The notes under the pieces: generated by a model | The model's input: the letters and a program-made list of their open reading frames with translations, nothing else | Told to the model about the DNA's origin: nothing | Databases searched by the model: none | Part shown: positions 11,368 to 21,442 of the stretch, in pieces | Layout of the letters: every line of letters begins with the position of its first letter | Position numbering within the stretch: position 1 is the first letter of the stretch | Translations under genes and position numbers: made by a program | From: Bufo bufo | Taxonomy: Eukaryota > Chordata > Amphibia > Anura > Bufonidae | NCBI RefSeq assembly: GCF_905171765.1 | Contig: NC_053390.1 | Coordinates: forward strand, 136,416,820-136,480,819 | Direction: 5' to 3' | DNA length: 64,000 nt

Positions 11368-11640
11368 AAGTTTGTTTTCTTTTACATTTTGTTCCTTTCT
11401 GTTTAGCTGTGCCGTCATGTCTTTACAAGCACTTTTTGCACTTTAGTTATAGTACATATGGTTTGAATTGGTTGATAGTATGCCATGGTCATTCATATTT
11501 AGATACATGTGTGCAGAATATCCACCCTTGTCATGTACTGACATACATTTTTTTTAAATACTAAAGATTTGTGGTTGTAGATTGTGTTTTAGTTTAACAT
11601 TTTAATGTGAAAATAAAGCTCCACGTCCACGTATACGGTC

Positions 11641-11990
11641 TTTAAAGGGGGTCTGTCACCTGGAAATTCACTGCTACACCAGGCACAATGCCTTGTAGTG
11701 CTAGCTCAGATGAATGTCATGATACCTTTCATTTAGCGATCAATTGCTTTATTGTGGAGAAAAAGTATTTTTCCTTTATATGCAAATAAGCAGTTAAGTG
11801 CACCAAGGGCGGGTCTAAGGCACCCTTGCTCCTCCTGCTTCCTTTGCCAACCACTTCCTCTGCTTAATGATTGACAGGGCTAGGCGAGATGACTATGGAT
11901 AAACCTGGCCCCGTAAGAAGGCTAGGGAGGGACTGGCAGAGGAAGCCGGAGGAGCAAGGGGTGAAAAGTATCTTGGGCCCGCTCTAGGAT
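11641..11990. repeat. dispersed repeat, AAAGGGGGTCTGTCACC type
   Basis: Starts with AAAGGGGGTCTGTCACCTGG and continues with CTACACCAGGCACAATGCC. It appears to be a copy of a common repeat, without identifiable right end. Confidence 0.45.
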
Positions 11991-12199
11991 GATGACTATA
12001 GCCTAACTCATATGACAGGACAAGCTATATGACATGTAAAGTACCAGTTATATAATCTACATATAGAATCACTGCTCTACTATCTCATTGAGCAGTAAAC
12101 ACTAATTATAAGTAGTTCATACAACATAGTAATTATACAGCACTGATACCTCTAAATGTACTTTCTTGTAATCTGCAACCAATCTATGACACTTTCTAG

Positions 12200-12323
12200 A
12201 TTCCAGAGGAGAAGGAAGCATTCACTATAACCATTTTCAACCCCACGGGTGGTGCCAGGATGGGAAACGTCACCACAGCCACACTGGAAATAAAAAAAAA
12301 TGATGATGCCATTTTCTTTGCAG
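12200..12323 (+). CDS. adgrv1: adgrv1 exon E: Calx-beta end
   Basis: Acceptor TTTCTAG|ATT in phase 0, donor GCAG|gtaata in phase 1. It encodes IPEEKEAFTITIFNPTGGAR, then TTATLEIKKNDDAIFFA. The turn reads NDDAIFF rather than the usual NDDPxG. The mammalian protein is, from memory, also atypical here, so this is not an error. The intron that follows is 15.2 kb. Confidence 0.95.
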
Positions 12324-12420
12324 GTAATATTTGAGCTGAATGGCTTGTATGATGACAGCGCTTTGCTGCTTATAGCTGTGATTTGTCTGTGACGAGCCTT
12401 CCAAAAACAAAAAGAAGCAT

Positions 12421-12860
12421 TAAAGGGGTTGTCTGACTTCAGCACATGGCATTTATCATGTAGACAAAGTTAATACAAGGCACTTACTGATGTATTGTGA
12501 TTGCCCATATTTCCTCCTCCACTGGCTTGATTCGTATTTCTATCACACTATACACTACTTGTATCCAGGGGTTATGACCACCCTGCAATCCAGCAGCGGT
12601 GGTCGTGCTTGCACACTATAGGAAAAAGCGCCGGCCTCTCTAGTGGCCGAGACTGCGGAAGTTCGCATAGGACTGTGCTTTTTTCTATAGTGTGCAAGCA
12701 CAGTTGTAATCATGGAAAGGAGCAATGAATAATGCAATGGAAAAATTAATTAAGCCAGCAAGGGAGGAAATATGGACAATCACAGTACACTAGTAAGTGC
12801 CTTGTATTAACATTGTGTAGATGATGAATGCCATTTGCTAAAGTCAGACAACCCCTTTAA
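12421..12860. mobile_element. fold-back MITE with AAAGGGGTTGTCTG ends
   Basis: The left end AAAGGGGTTGTCTGACTT matches the inverse of the right end AAGTCAGACAACCCCTTT. The interior holds TCACACTATACACTACTTGT and a smaller palindrome around the Y-TATAGTGTGCAAGCAC word. Related copies lie at 33919-34348 and 37038-37453. Confidence 0.88.
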
Positions 12861-13429
12861 TGATGCAGCTAGGATTCTCAAAGAGGTTTTTAGTATGTTA
12901 AAATCCACCTAGAGCTGGGTCTATGGAAAACAGAGCTGCAGTGATGCATGAAAAAGCAATAAAAAAAAAAATCTTGATTTATGATATGATATGGTTTTCG
13001 ACATTGAGGGAATTGGGGAAACATTCTGCAAACTGAACAAACTTACAATAGGTCATGCTACACCAGTTAAACTCCAAACAGTTATACCCATAACCATACC
13101 TTTAGATCAACGATCTTCAAAAACTCAATCTTAGTAGAGTTGAGCGAACACCTGGATGTTCGGGTTCGAGAAGTTCGGCCGAACTTCCCGGAAATGTTCG
13201 GGTTCGGGATCCGAACCCGATCCGAACTTCGCCCCGAACCCGAACCCCATTGAAGTCAATGGGGACCCGAACTTTTCGGCACTAAAAAGGCTGTAAAACA
13301 GCCCAGGAAAGAGCTAGAGGGCTGCAAAAGGCAGCAACATGTAGGTAAATCCCCTGCAAACAAATGTGGATAGGGAAATGAATTTAAAAAAAAATAAAAA
13401 AATAAAAAATGACCCAATATCAATTGGAC

Positions 13430-15650
13430 AGAGGTCCCATAGCAGAGAATCTGGTTTCACGTCAGCAGAGAATCAGTCTCTTCATGCCATAGCAAAGAAT
13501 CTGGCTTCATGTCAGCACAGAATCAGTCTCTTCATGCCATAGCAGAGAATCTGGCTTCATGTCAGCACAGAATCTGTCTTCATGTCATAGCAGAGAATCA
13601 GGCTTCACGTCACCCACCACTGGAACAGGCCACTGTCACACATTTAGGCCCCGGCACCCAGACAGAGGAGAGCGGTCCCGTAACAGAGATTCTGGCCTTA
13701 TGTCAGCGCAGAATCTGTCTTCATGTCATAGCAGAGAATCAAGCTTCACGTCACCCACCACTGGAACAGGCCACTGTCACACATTTAGGCCCAGGCACCC
13801 AGTCAGAGGAGAGAGGTCCCGTAACAGAGAATCTGGCTTGATGTCAGCACAGAATCTGTCTTCATGTCATAGCAGAGAATCAGGCTTCATGTCACCCACC
13901 ACTGGAACAGGCCACTGTCACACATTTAGGCCCAGGCACCCAGGCAGAGGAGAGAGGTCCCGTAACAGAGAATCTGGCCTTATGTCAGCGCAGAATCAGT
14001 CTTCATGTCATAGCAGAGAATCAGGCTTCACGTCACCCACCACTGGAACAGGCCACTGTCACACATTTAGGCCCCGGCACCCAGACAGAGGAGAGCGGTC
14101 CCGTAACAGAGAATCTGGCCTTATGTCAGCGCAGAATCTGTATTCATGTCATAGCAGAGAATCAGGCTTCACGTCACCCACCACTGGAACAGGCCACTGT
14201 CACACATTTAGGCCCAGGCACCCAGGGAGAGGAGAGAGGTCCCGTAACAGAGAATCTGGCCTGATGTCAGCACAGAATCTGTCTTCATGTCATAGCAGAG
14301 AATCAGGCTTCACGTCACCCACCACTGGAACAGGCCACTGTCACACATTTAGGCCCAGGCACCCAGTCAGAGGAGAGAGGTCCCGTAACAGAGAATCTGG
14401 CCTTATGTCAACACAGAATCTGTCTTCATGTCATAGCAGAGAATCAGGCTTCACGTCACCCACCACTGGAACAGGCCACTGTCACAAATTTAGGCCCAGG
14501 CACCCAGGCAGAGGAGAGAGGTCCCGTAACAGAGAATCTGGCCTTATGTCAGCACAGAATCTGTCTTCATGTCATAGCAGAGAATCAGGCTTCACGTCAC
14601 CCACCACTGGAACAAGCCACTGTCACATATTTAGGCCCCGGCACCCAGACAGAGGAGAGAGGTCCCGTAACAGAGAATCTGGCCTTATGTCAGTGCAGAA
14701 TCTGTATTCATGTCATAGCAGAGAATCAGGCTTCACGTCACCCACCACTGGAACAGGCCACTGTCACATATTTAGGCCCAGGCACCCAGGCAGAGGAGAG
14801 AGGTCCCGTAACAGAGAATCTGGCCTTATGTCAGTGCAGAATCTGTATTCATGTCATAGCAGAGAATCAGGCTTCACGTCACCCACCACTGGAACAGGCC
14901 ACTGTCACACATTTAGGCCCAGGTACCCAGGCAGAGAAGAGAGGTCCCGTAACAGAGAATCTGGCCTTATGTCAGCGCAGAATCTGTCTTCATGTCATAG
15001 CAGAGAATCAGGCTTCACGTCACCCACCACTGGAACAGGCCACTGTCACACATTTAGGCCCCGGCACCCAGACAGAGGAGAGCGGTCCCGTAACAGAGAA
15101 TCTGGCCTTATGTCAGCGCAGAATCTGTATTCATGTCATAGCAGAGAATCAGGCTTCACATCACCCACCACTGGAACAGGCCACTGTCACACATTTAGGC
15201 CCAGGTACCCAGGCAGAGGAGAGAGGTCCCGTAACAGAGAATCTGGCCTGATGTCAGCGCAGAATCTGTCTTCATGTCATAGCAGAGAATCAGGCTTCAC
15301 GTCACCCACCACTGGAACAGGCCACTGTCACACATTTAGGCCCAGGCACCCAGGCAGAGGAGAGAGGTCCTGTAACAGAGAATCTGGCCTGATGTCAGCA
15401 CAGAATCTGTCTTCATGTCATAGCAGAGAATCAGGCTTCACGTCACCCACCACTGGAACAGGCCACTGTCACATATTTAGGCCCAGGCACCCAGGCAGAG
15501 GAGAGAGGTCGCGTAACAGAGAATCTGGCTTCATGTCAGCACAGAATAAGTCTTCATGTCATAGCAGAGAATCAGGCTTCACGTCACCCACCACTGTGAC
15601 AGGCCACTGTCACACATTTAGGCCCCGGCACCCAGACAGAGGAGAGGTTC
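13430..15650. repeat. 141-bp tandem array, about 15 units
   Basis: Each unit runs from CATGTCATAGCAGAGAATC through CACCACTGGAACAGGCC to AACAGAGAATCTGGCC, with a few percent divergence. The unit is a multiple of three and lacks a stop in one forward frame, so the array shows a 706-codon open frame that need not be coding. The first 150 bp are shorter, irregular versions of the unit. The array lies between the hAT left end and the transposase 3' end. Confidence 0.95.
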
Positions 15651-15763
15651 ATTCAACTTTGGGTTGCCCCGCAATATAATGGTAAAATGAAATTAAAAAT
15701 AGTATTGAATGAGGAAGTGCCCTGGAGTAGAATAATATATTGTTAAGGGGAGGTAGTTAATAT

Positions 15764-18700
15764 CTAATCTGCACAAGGGATGGACAGGTCCTGTGGGATC
15801 CATGCCTGGTTCATTTTTATGAACGTCAGCTTGTCCACATTGGCTGTAGACAGGCGGCTGCGTTTGTCTGTAATGACGCCCCCTGCCGTGCTGAATACAC
15901 GTTCAGACAAAACGCTGGCCGCCGGGCAGGCCAGCACCTCCAAGGCATAAAAGGCTAGCTCTGGCCACGTGGACAATTTGGAGACCCAGAAGTCTAATGG
16001 GGCCGAACCATCAGTCAGTACGTGGAGGGGTGTGCACAGGTACTGTTCCACCATGTTAGTGAAATGTTGCCTCTAGGTAGTGGTGCACTTAGCTGTGGCG
16101 TGGTGACAAAACTTTTCCACATCTCTGCCATGCTAACCCTGCCCTCAGAGGAGCTGGCCGTGACACAGCTGCGTTGGCGACCTCTTGCTCCTCCTCTGCC
16201 TTCGCCTTGGGCTTCCACTTGTTCCCCTGTGACATTTGGGAATGCTCTCAGTAGCGCGTCTACCAACGTGCGTTTGTACTCGCGCATCTTCCTATCACGC
16301 TCCAGTGTAGGAAGTAAGGTGGGCACATTGTCTTTGTACCGGGGATCCAGCAAGGTGGCACCCAGTAGTCCGCACACGTTAAAATGTGGGCAACTCTGCT
16401 GTCGTTGCGCAGGCACTGCAGCATGTAGTCGCTCATGTGTGCCAGGCTGCCCAGAGGTAAGGACAAGCTGTCCTCTGTGGGAGGCGTATCGTCATCGTCC
16501 TGTGTTTCCCCCCAGCCACGCACCAGTGATGGGCCCGAGCTGCTTTGGGTGCCACCCCGCTGTGAACATGCTTCATCCTCATCCTCCTCCACCTCCTCCT
16601 CATCCTCGTCCTCCTCGTCCTCCAGTAGTGGGCCCTGTCTGGCCACATTTGTACCTGGCCTCTGGTGTTGCAAAAAACCTCCCTCTGAGTCACTTTGAAG
16701 AGACTGGCCTGAAAGTGCTAAAAATGACCCCTCTTCCTCCTCTTCCTCCTGGGCCACCTCCTCTTCCATCATCGCCCTAAGTGTTTTCTCAAGGAGACAT
16801 AGAAGTGGTATTGTAACGCTGATAACGGCGTCATCGCCACTGGCCATGTTGGTGGAGTACTCGAAACAGCGCAACAGGGCACACAGGTCTCGCATGGAGG
16901 CCCAGTCATTGGTGGTGAAGTGTGTCTGATCCGCAGTGCGACTGACCCGTGCGTGCTGCAGCTGAAACTCCACTATGGCCTGCTGCTGCTCGCACAGTCT
17001 GTCCAGCATATGCAAGGTGGAGTTCCACCTGGTGGGTACGTCGCATATGAGGCGGTGAGCGGGAAGGCCGAAGTTACGCTGTAGCGCAGACAGGCGAGCA
17101 GCGGCAGGGTGTGAACGCCGGAAGCGCGAACAGACGGCCCGCACTTTATGCAGCAGCTCTGACATGTCGGGGTAGTTGCGAATGAACTTCTGCACCACCA
17201 AATTCAGCACATGCGCCAGGCAAGGGATGTGCGTCAAACCGGCTAGTCCCAGAGCTGCAACGAGATTTCGCCCATTATCGCACACCACCAGGCCGGGCTT
17301 GAGGCTCACCGGCAGCAACCACTCATCGGTCTGTTGTTCTATACCCCGCCACAACTCCTGTGCGGTGTGGGGCCTGTCCCCCAAACATATGAGTTTCAGA
17401 ATGGCCTGCTGACGTTTACCCCGGGCTGTGCTGAAGTTGGTGGTGAAGGTGTGTGGCTGACTGGATGAGCAGGTGGAAGAAGAGGAGGAGGAAGCTGAGT
17501 AGGAGGAGGAGGAGACAGGAGGCAAAGAATGTTGCCCTGCGATCCTTGGCGGCGGAAGGACGTGCGCCAAACAGCTCTCCGCCTGGGGCCCAGCCGCCAC
17601 TACATTTACCCAGTGTGCAGTTAGGGAGATATAGCGTCCCTGGCCGTGCTTACTGGTCCACGTATCTGTGGTTAGGTGGACCTTGCCACAGATGGCGTTG
17701 CGCAGTGCACACTTGATTTTATCGGACACTTGGTTGTGCAGGGAAGGCACGGCTCTCTTGGAGAAGTAGTGGCGGCTGGGAACAACATACTGTGGGACAG
17801 CAAGTGACATGAGCTGTTTGAAGCTGTGTGTGTCCACCAGCCTAAATGACAGCATTTCATAGGCCAGTAGTTTAGAAATGCTGGCATTCAGGGCCAGGGA
17901 TCGAGGGTGGCTAGGTGGGAATTTACGCTTTCTCTCAAATGTTTGTGAGATGGAGAGCTGAACGCTGCCGTGTGACATGGTTGAGATGCTTGGTGACGCA
18001 GGTGGTGGTGTTGGTGGTACATCCCATGTTTGCTGGGTGGCAGGTGCCAACGTTCCTCCAGAGGCAGAGGAAGAGGCCGAGGCGGCGGCAGCAGCAGCAG
18101 AAGAAGCCGAGGCAGCAGCAGAAGAGGCCGAGGCGGCAGCAGCAGAAGGGGCAGCAGGGGGAGCCTGAGTGACTTCCTTGTTTTTAAGGTGTTTACTCCA
18201 CTGCAGTTCATGCTTTGCATGCAGGTGCCTGGTCATGCAGGTTGTGCTAAGGTTCAGAACGTTAATGCCTCGCTTCAGGCTCTGATGGCACAGCGTGCAA
18301 ACCACTCGGGTCTTGTCGTCAGCACATTGTTTGAAGAAGTGCCATGCCAGGGAACTCCTTGAAGCTGCCTTTGGGGTGCTCGGTCCCAGATGGCGGCAGT
18401 CAGTAGCAGGCGAAGTCTCTTGGCGGCGGGTGTTCTGATTTTGCCCACTGCTCCCTCTTTTGCTACGCTGTTGGCTCGGTCTCACCACTGCCTCTTCCTC
18501 CGAACTGTGAAAGTCAGTGGCACGACCTTCATTCCATGTGGGGTCTAGGACCTCATCGTCCCCTGCATCGTCTTCCACCCAGTCTTGACCCCTGACCTCC
18601 TGTTCAGTCTGCACACTGCAGAAAGACGCAGCAGTTGGCACCTGTGTTTCGTCATCATCAGAGACGTGCTGAGGTGGTATTCCCATGTCCTCATCATCAG

Positions 18701-19193
18701 GAAAAATAAGTGGTTGTGCGTTAGTGCATTCTATCTCTTCCACCCCTGGGGAAGGGCTAGGTGGATGCCCTTGGGAAACCCTGGCAGCAGAGTCTTCAAA
18801 CAGCATAAGAGACTGCTGCATAACTTGAGGCTCAGACAGTTTCCCTGATATGCATGGGGGTGATGTGACAGACCGATGGGCTTGGTTTTCATGCGCCATC
18901 TGTGCGCTTTCTGCAGAAGACTGGGTGGGAGATAATGTGAACGTGCTGGATCCACTGTTGGCCACCCAATTGACTAATGCCTGCACCTGCTCAGGCCTTA
19001 CCATCCTTAGAACGGCATTGGGCCCCACCAAATATCGCTGTAAATTCTGCTGGCTACTGGGACCTGAGGTAGTTGGTTCACTAGGACGTGTGGCTGTGGC
19101 AGAACGGCCACGTCCTCTCCCAGCACCAGAGGGTACACTAACACCACCACGACCATGTCCACGTCCGCGTCCCTTATTAGATGTTTTCCTCAT
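15764..19193 (-). pseudogene. hAT transposase with BED zinc finger, two frameshifts
   Basis: The main frame starts at 19193 (977 codons to 16260). It has an Arg/Gly-rich N-terminus, an acidic stretch and a BED finger at about residues 288-328 (CxxC, then HLHAKH). Low-complexity Ala/Ser follows. The RNase-H-like core has LTTDTW near 510, VCDNGRN near 639, CLAHVLNL near 660 and DVPTRWNST near 720. Near 16390 the sense switches frame: the fragment at 16015-16416 carries GATLLDPRYKD. Near 16060 it switches again to 15764-16054, which holds the hAT C-terminal dimerisation motif (LACPAASVLSERVFSTAG). So the protein is not made intact. The family is a cut-and-paste transposase. Confidence 0.93.
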
Positions 19194-20330
19194 TGTTCCC
19201 GTTCACAACAATTTTGAGAATGGCAAATTTGGGAATGCTTTTTCAACCCAGAACAAAAAGTCTGCTTTTACGGTCACTACAAATAACTTGACCAGCTAAA
19301 ACTGTGCAGATTTGGTTGAATAGAGATGTGAGACCTGTTTTTTTTTGCGCTGTGCGACAGTTATAGGTTTAATCACAGAATGACACTTCTATCAGCACGC
19401 TAGCGTGTGTCTTAGGTTTTTCTGAATCACACTATCAATACCTTCAATGTAAGATTTTCTTTTTGGGATAGATTTCAAGTAGGCCTCAAATACCACAAAC
19501 TAGTAATTTTCAGGATAGAAAAAAGGGAAATAGCTCACCCTCTCACAGTCACAAAGAGGTGCTCTGGTCTAAAATGATTCACCCTTCAAAATGCAAGAAA
19601 ACGTATATGATTGAAAAGACCGGCACTCTCAACACACGGGACCATATGGTTAAATGCAGATCACAATGTTTAATTGATACATATATAAAAGAATAAAAAT
19701 ATATAAAAATATAAAATATACACTAATATTGGGTGATAATGGTTTCACACAATGTTGTGCCAATCCTACAAAGGTAACATTAATTTAAAACGTCCAATAT
19801 TCAATACTGGTTTATATCATGTAAAAAAGACCGCTGTAGGTAAAGAAGACCATGAATATTCACATATAGATTCCTAGAAGGAAAGAGAATAGAAGTCCTT
19901 TTTGGTTCTGTCCCGAATATAGACAGACAGTGCAAGGTGGTATTTGCTAAAATAAAGTCAATGTTATATTGTATATAACTGTCTTTTTCTTCATATGGAT
20001 ATCGCTTTAGCGATTAATGGTCATATGCGCTTGATGATCACCCACTGTGTGGGCTTACCTTCCCTTTCTGCCGGTCTGTCAGTCGGATTCCTCGGGGCTC
20101 GCTGAGAGCCGGCGTCCCGGCTGAAGCGCTGTCAGCGTCCCACGTGGGTTTGGAGGAAAAGTTTGTCGCTCCGGAAGTGACGTATCGGCATGCAGGAAGG
20201 TATTCAATACTTCGCTCAGACTCGGCTGTTCGTTGTAGCGGCTGAGGTAAAACTTACAGTGCACTGTAATTGGAATTATTTGCTTCTCACAGATGGGTCA
20301 TAATTTGATCTCCAATTTGGATCTCTTAAT

Positions 20331-20372
20331 ACCAAACGCGTTTCGGGAAACACTCTTCCCTTCTTCAGTGGT
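20331..20372 (-). ncRNA. hammerhead-ribozyme-like motif, left arm
   Basis: Read on the minus strand: ACCA, CTGAAGA, A, GGGAA-GAGTGT-TTCCC, GAAA, CGCGTT, TGGT. ACCA/TGGT pair as stem I and GGGAA/TTCCC as stem II. ACGCGT is a perfect palindrome where stem III would be, as in minimal hammerheads that work as dimers. It deviates from the consensus by one extra A before stem II. Activity is untested. Confidence 0.55.
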
Positions 20373-21400
20373 GATGACCCTCCTTCATGCCTGATTGGTT
20401 TTTATACCCTCTGTCGGTAATTGCCAAAAACAGACATGGAATCTGTCCATTTTTTTCTTTGTTTTCTTTGTATGTTTTTAGTCATCTACAATATAGTTAT
20501 TTGGTATCTGTTGTTCTTAACATCTCTTTTATACATAGTTCTTTTCATGTGTTCAGTATTTTTCCATTTTTTCATCTTTTTTTCTCTTTGCGGTTGTGCC
20601 GCGTTTTTGGTGCGTTTTATTTTTGACATATGCGGGGGGAAAGGCGCACGTACCCCTCCTACATCCAAACAAAATGACCCTTGGGAAAGAAACGTCCCAG
20701 AAGAAATTTTTGTAAAAGAAGATGCAAAGCATAATCTATAGGTACATCCGCACTAATTTGCGGCTGTATTTTTAACATATCACAAGCCACCTAACAACAC
20801 TAAGATATGCTCTTCACACTCCAGGATAAACATATAGATAGAAATATACATAATGTTATATATTGTTACAACCAATAAAATATGGAGATACAAAATGTAT
20901 CATATTAGTCAGTCACAATTTTATAATTTTTATGTACTCAATTTTAACATTGGCAAAATTTCTAATATATTCATCAGATGCAAATATATGTTCATATGTT
21001 TACTTGCCCATATGTTTATCTGCCCATATACACTTAACAACTATAATAAATGATATATAAGGTTAACCATGGCCCATGCAATGAAACCCTTTATGGACTT
21101 TGTACTACAGGGTAAATTGCAACCTTTTGACAAAAAAACGCATATGTCAAAAATAAAACGCACCAAAAACGCGGCACAACCGCAAAGAGAAAAAAAGATG
21201 AAAAAATGGAAAAATACTGAACACATGAAAAGAACTATGTATAAAAGAGATGTTAAGAACAACAGATACCAAATAACTATATTGTAGATGACTAAAAACA
21301 TACAAAGAAAACAAAGAAAAAAATGGACAGATTCCATGTCTGTTTTTGGCAATTACCGACAGAGGGTATAAAAACCAATCAGGCATGAAGGAGGGTCATC

Positions 21401-21442
21401 ACCACTGAAGAAGGGAAGAGTGTTTCCCGAAACGTGTTTGGT
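21401..21442 (+). ncRNA. hammerhead-ribozyme-like motif, right arm (one change)
   Basis: Inverted copy of the left-arm motif, on the plus strand. Stems I and II and the CTGAAGA and GAAA cores are the same, but stem III reads ACGTGT instead of ACGCGT. That breaks the palindrome and would weaken dimeric cleavage. Confidence 0.5.

Noticed and set aside
13559..15679. 706-codon plus-strand open frame as a protein gene
   Set aside because: It is a tandem DNA array with a unit divisible by three inside a transposon, antisense to its transposase. There is no recognisable domain.
16022..16780. 252-codon plus-strand frame
   Set aside because: It lies antisense to the hAT transposase and its proline/serine runs mirror the acidic stretch of that protein.
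20421..21352. Mirrored frames of about 103-106 codons
   Set aside because: They are the same sequence in the two inverted arms; low-complexity Phe/Leu-rich, with no domain.
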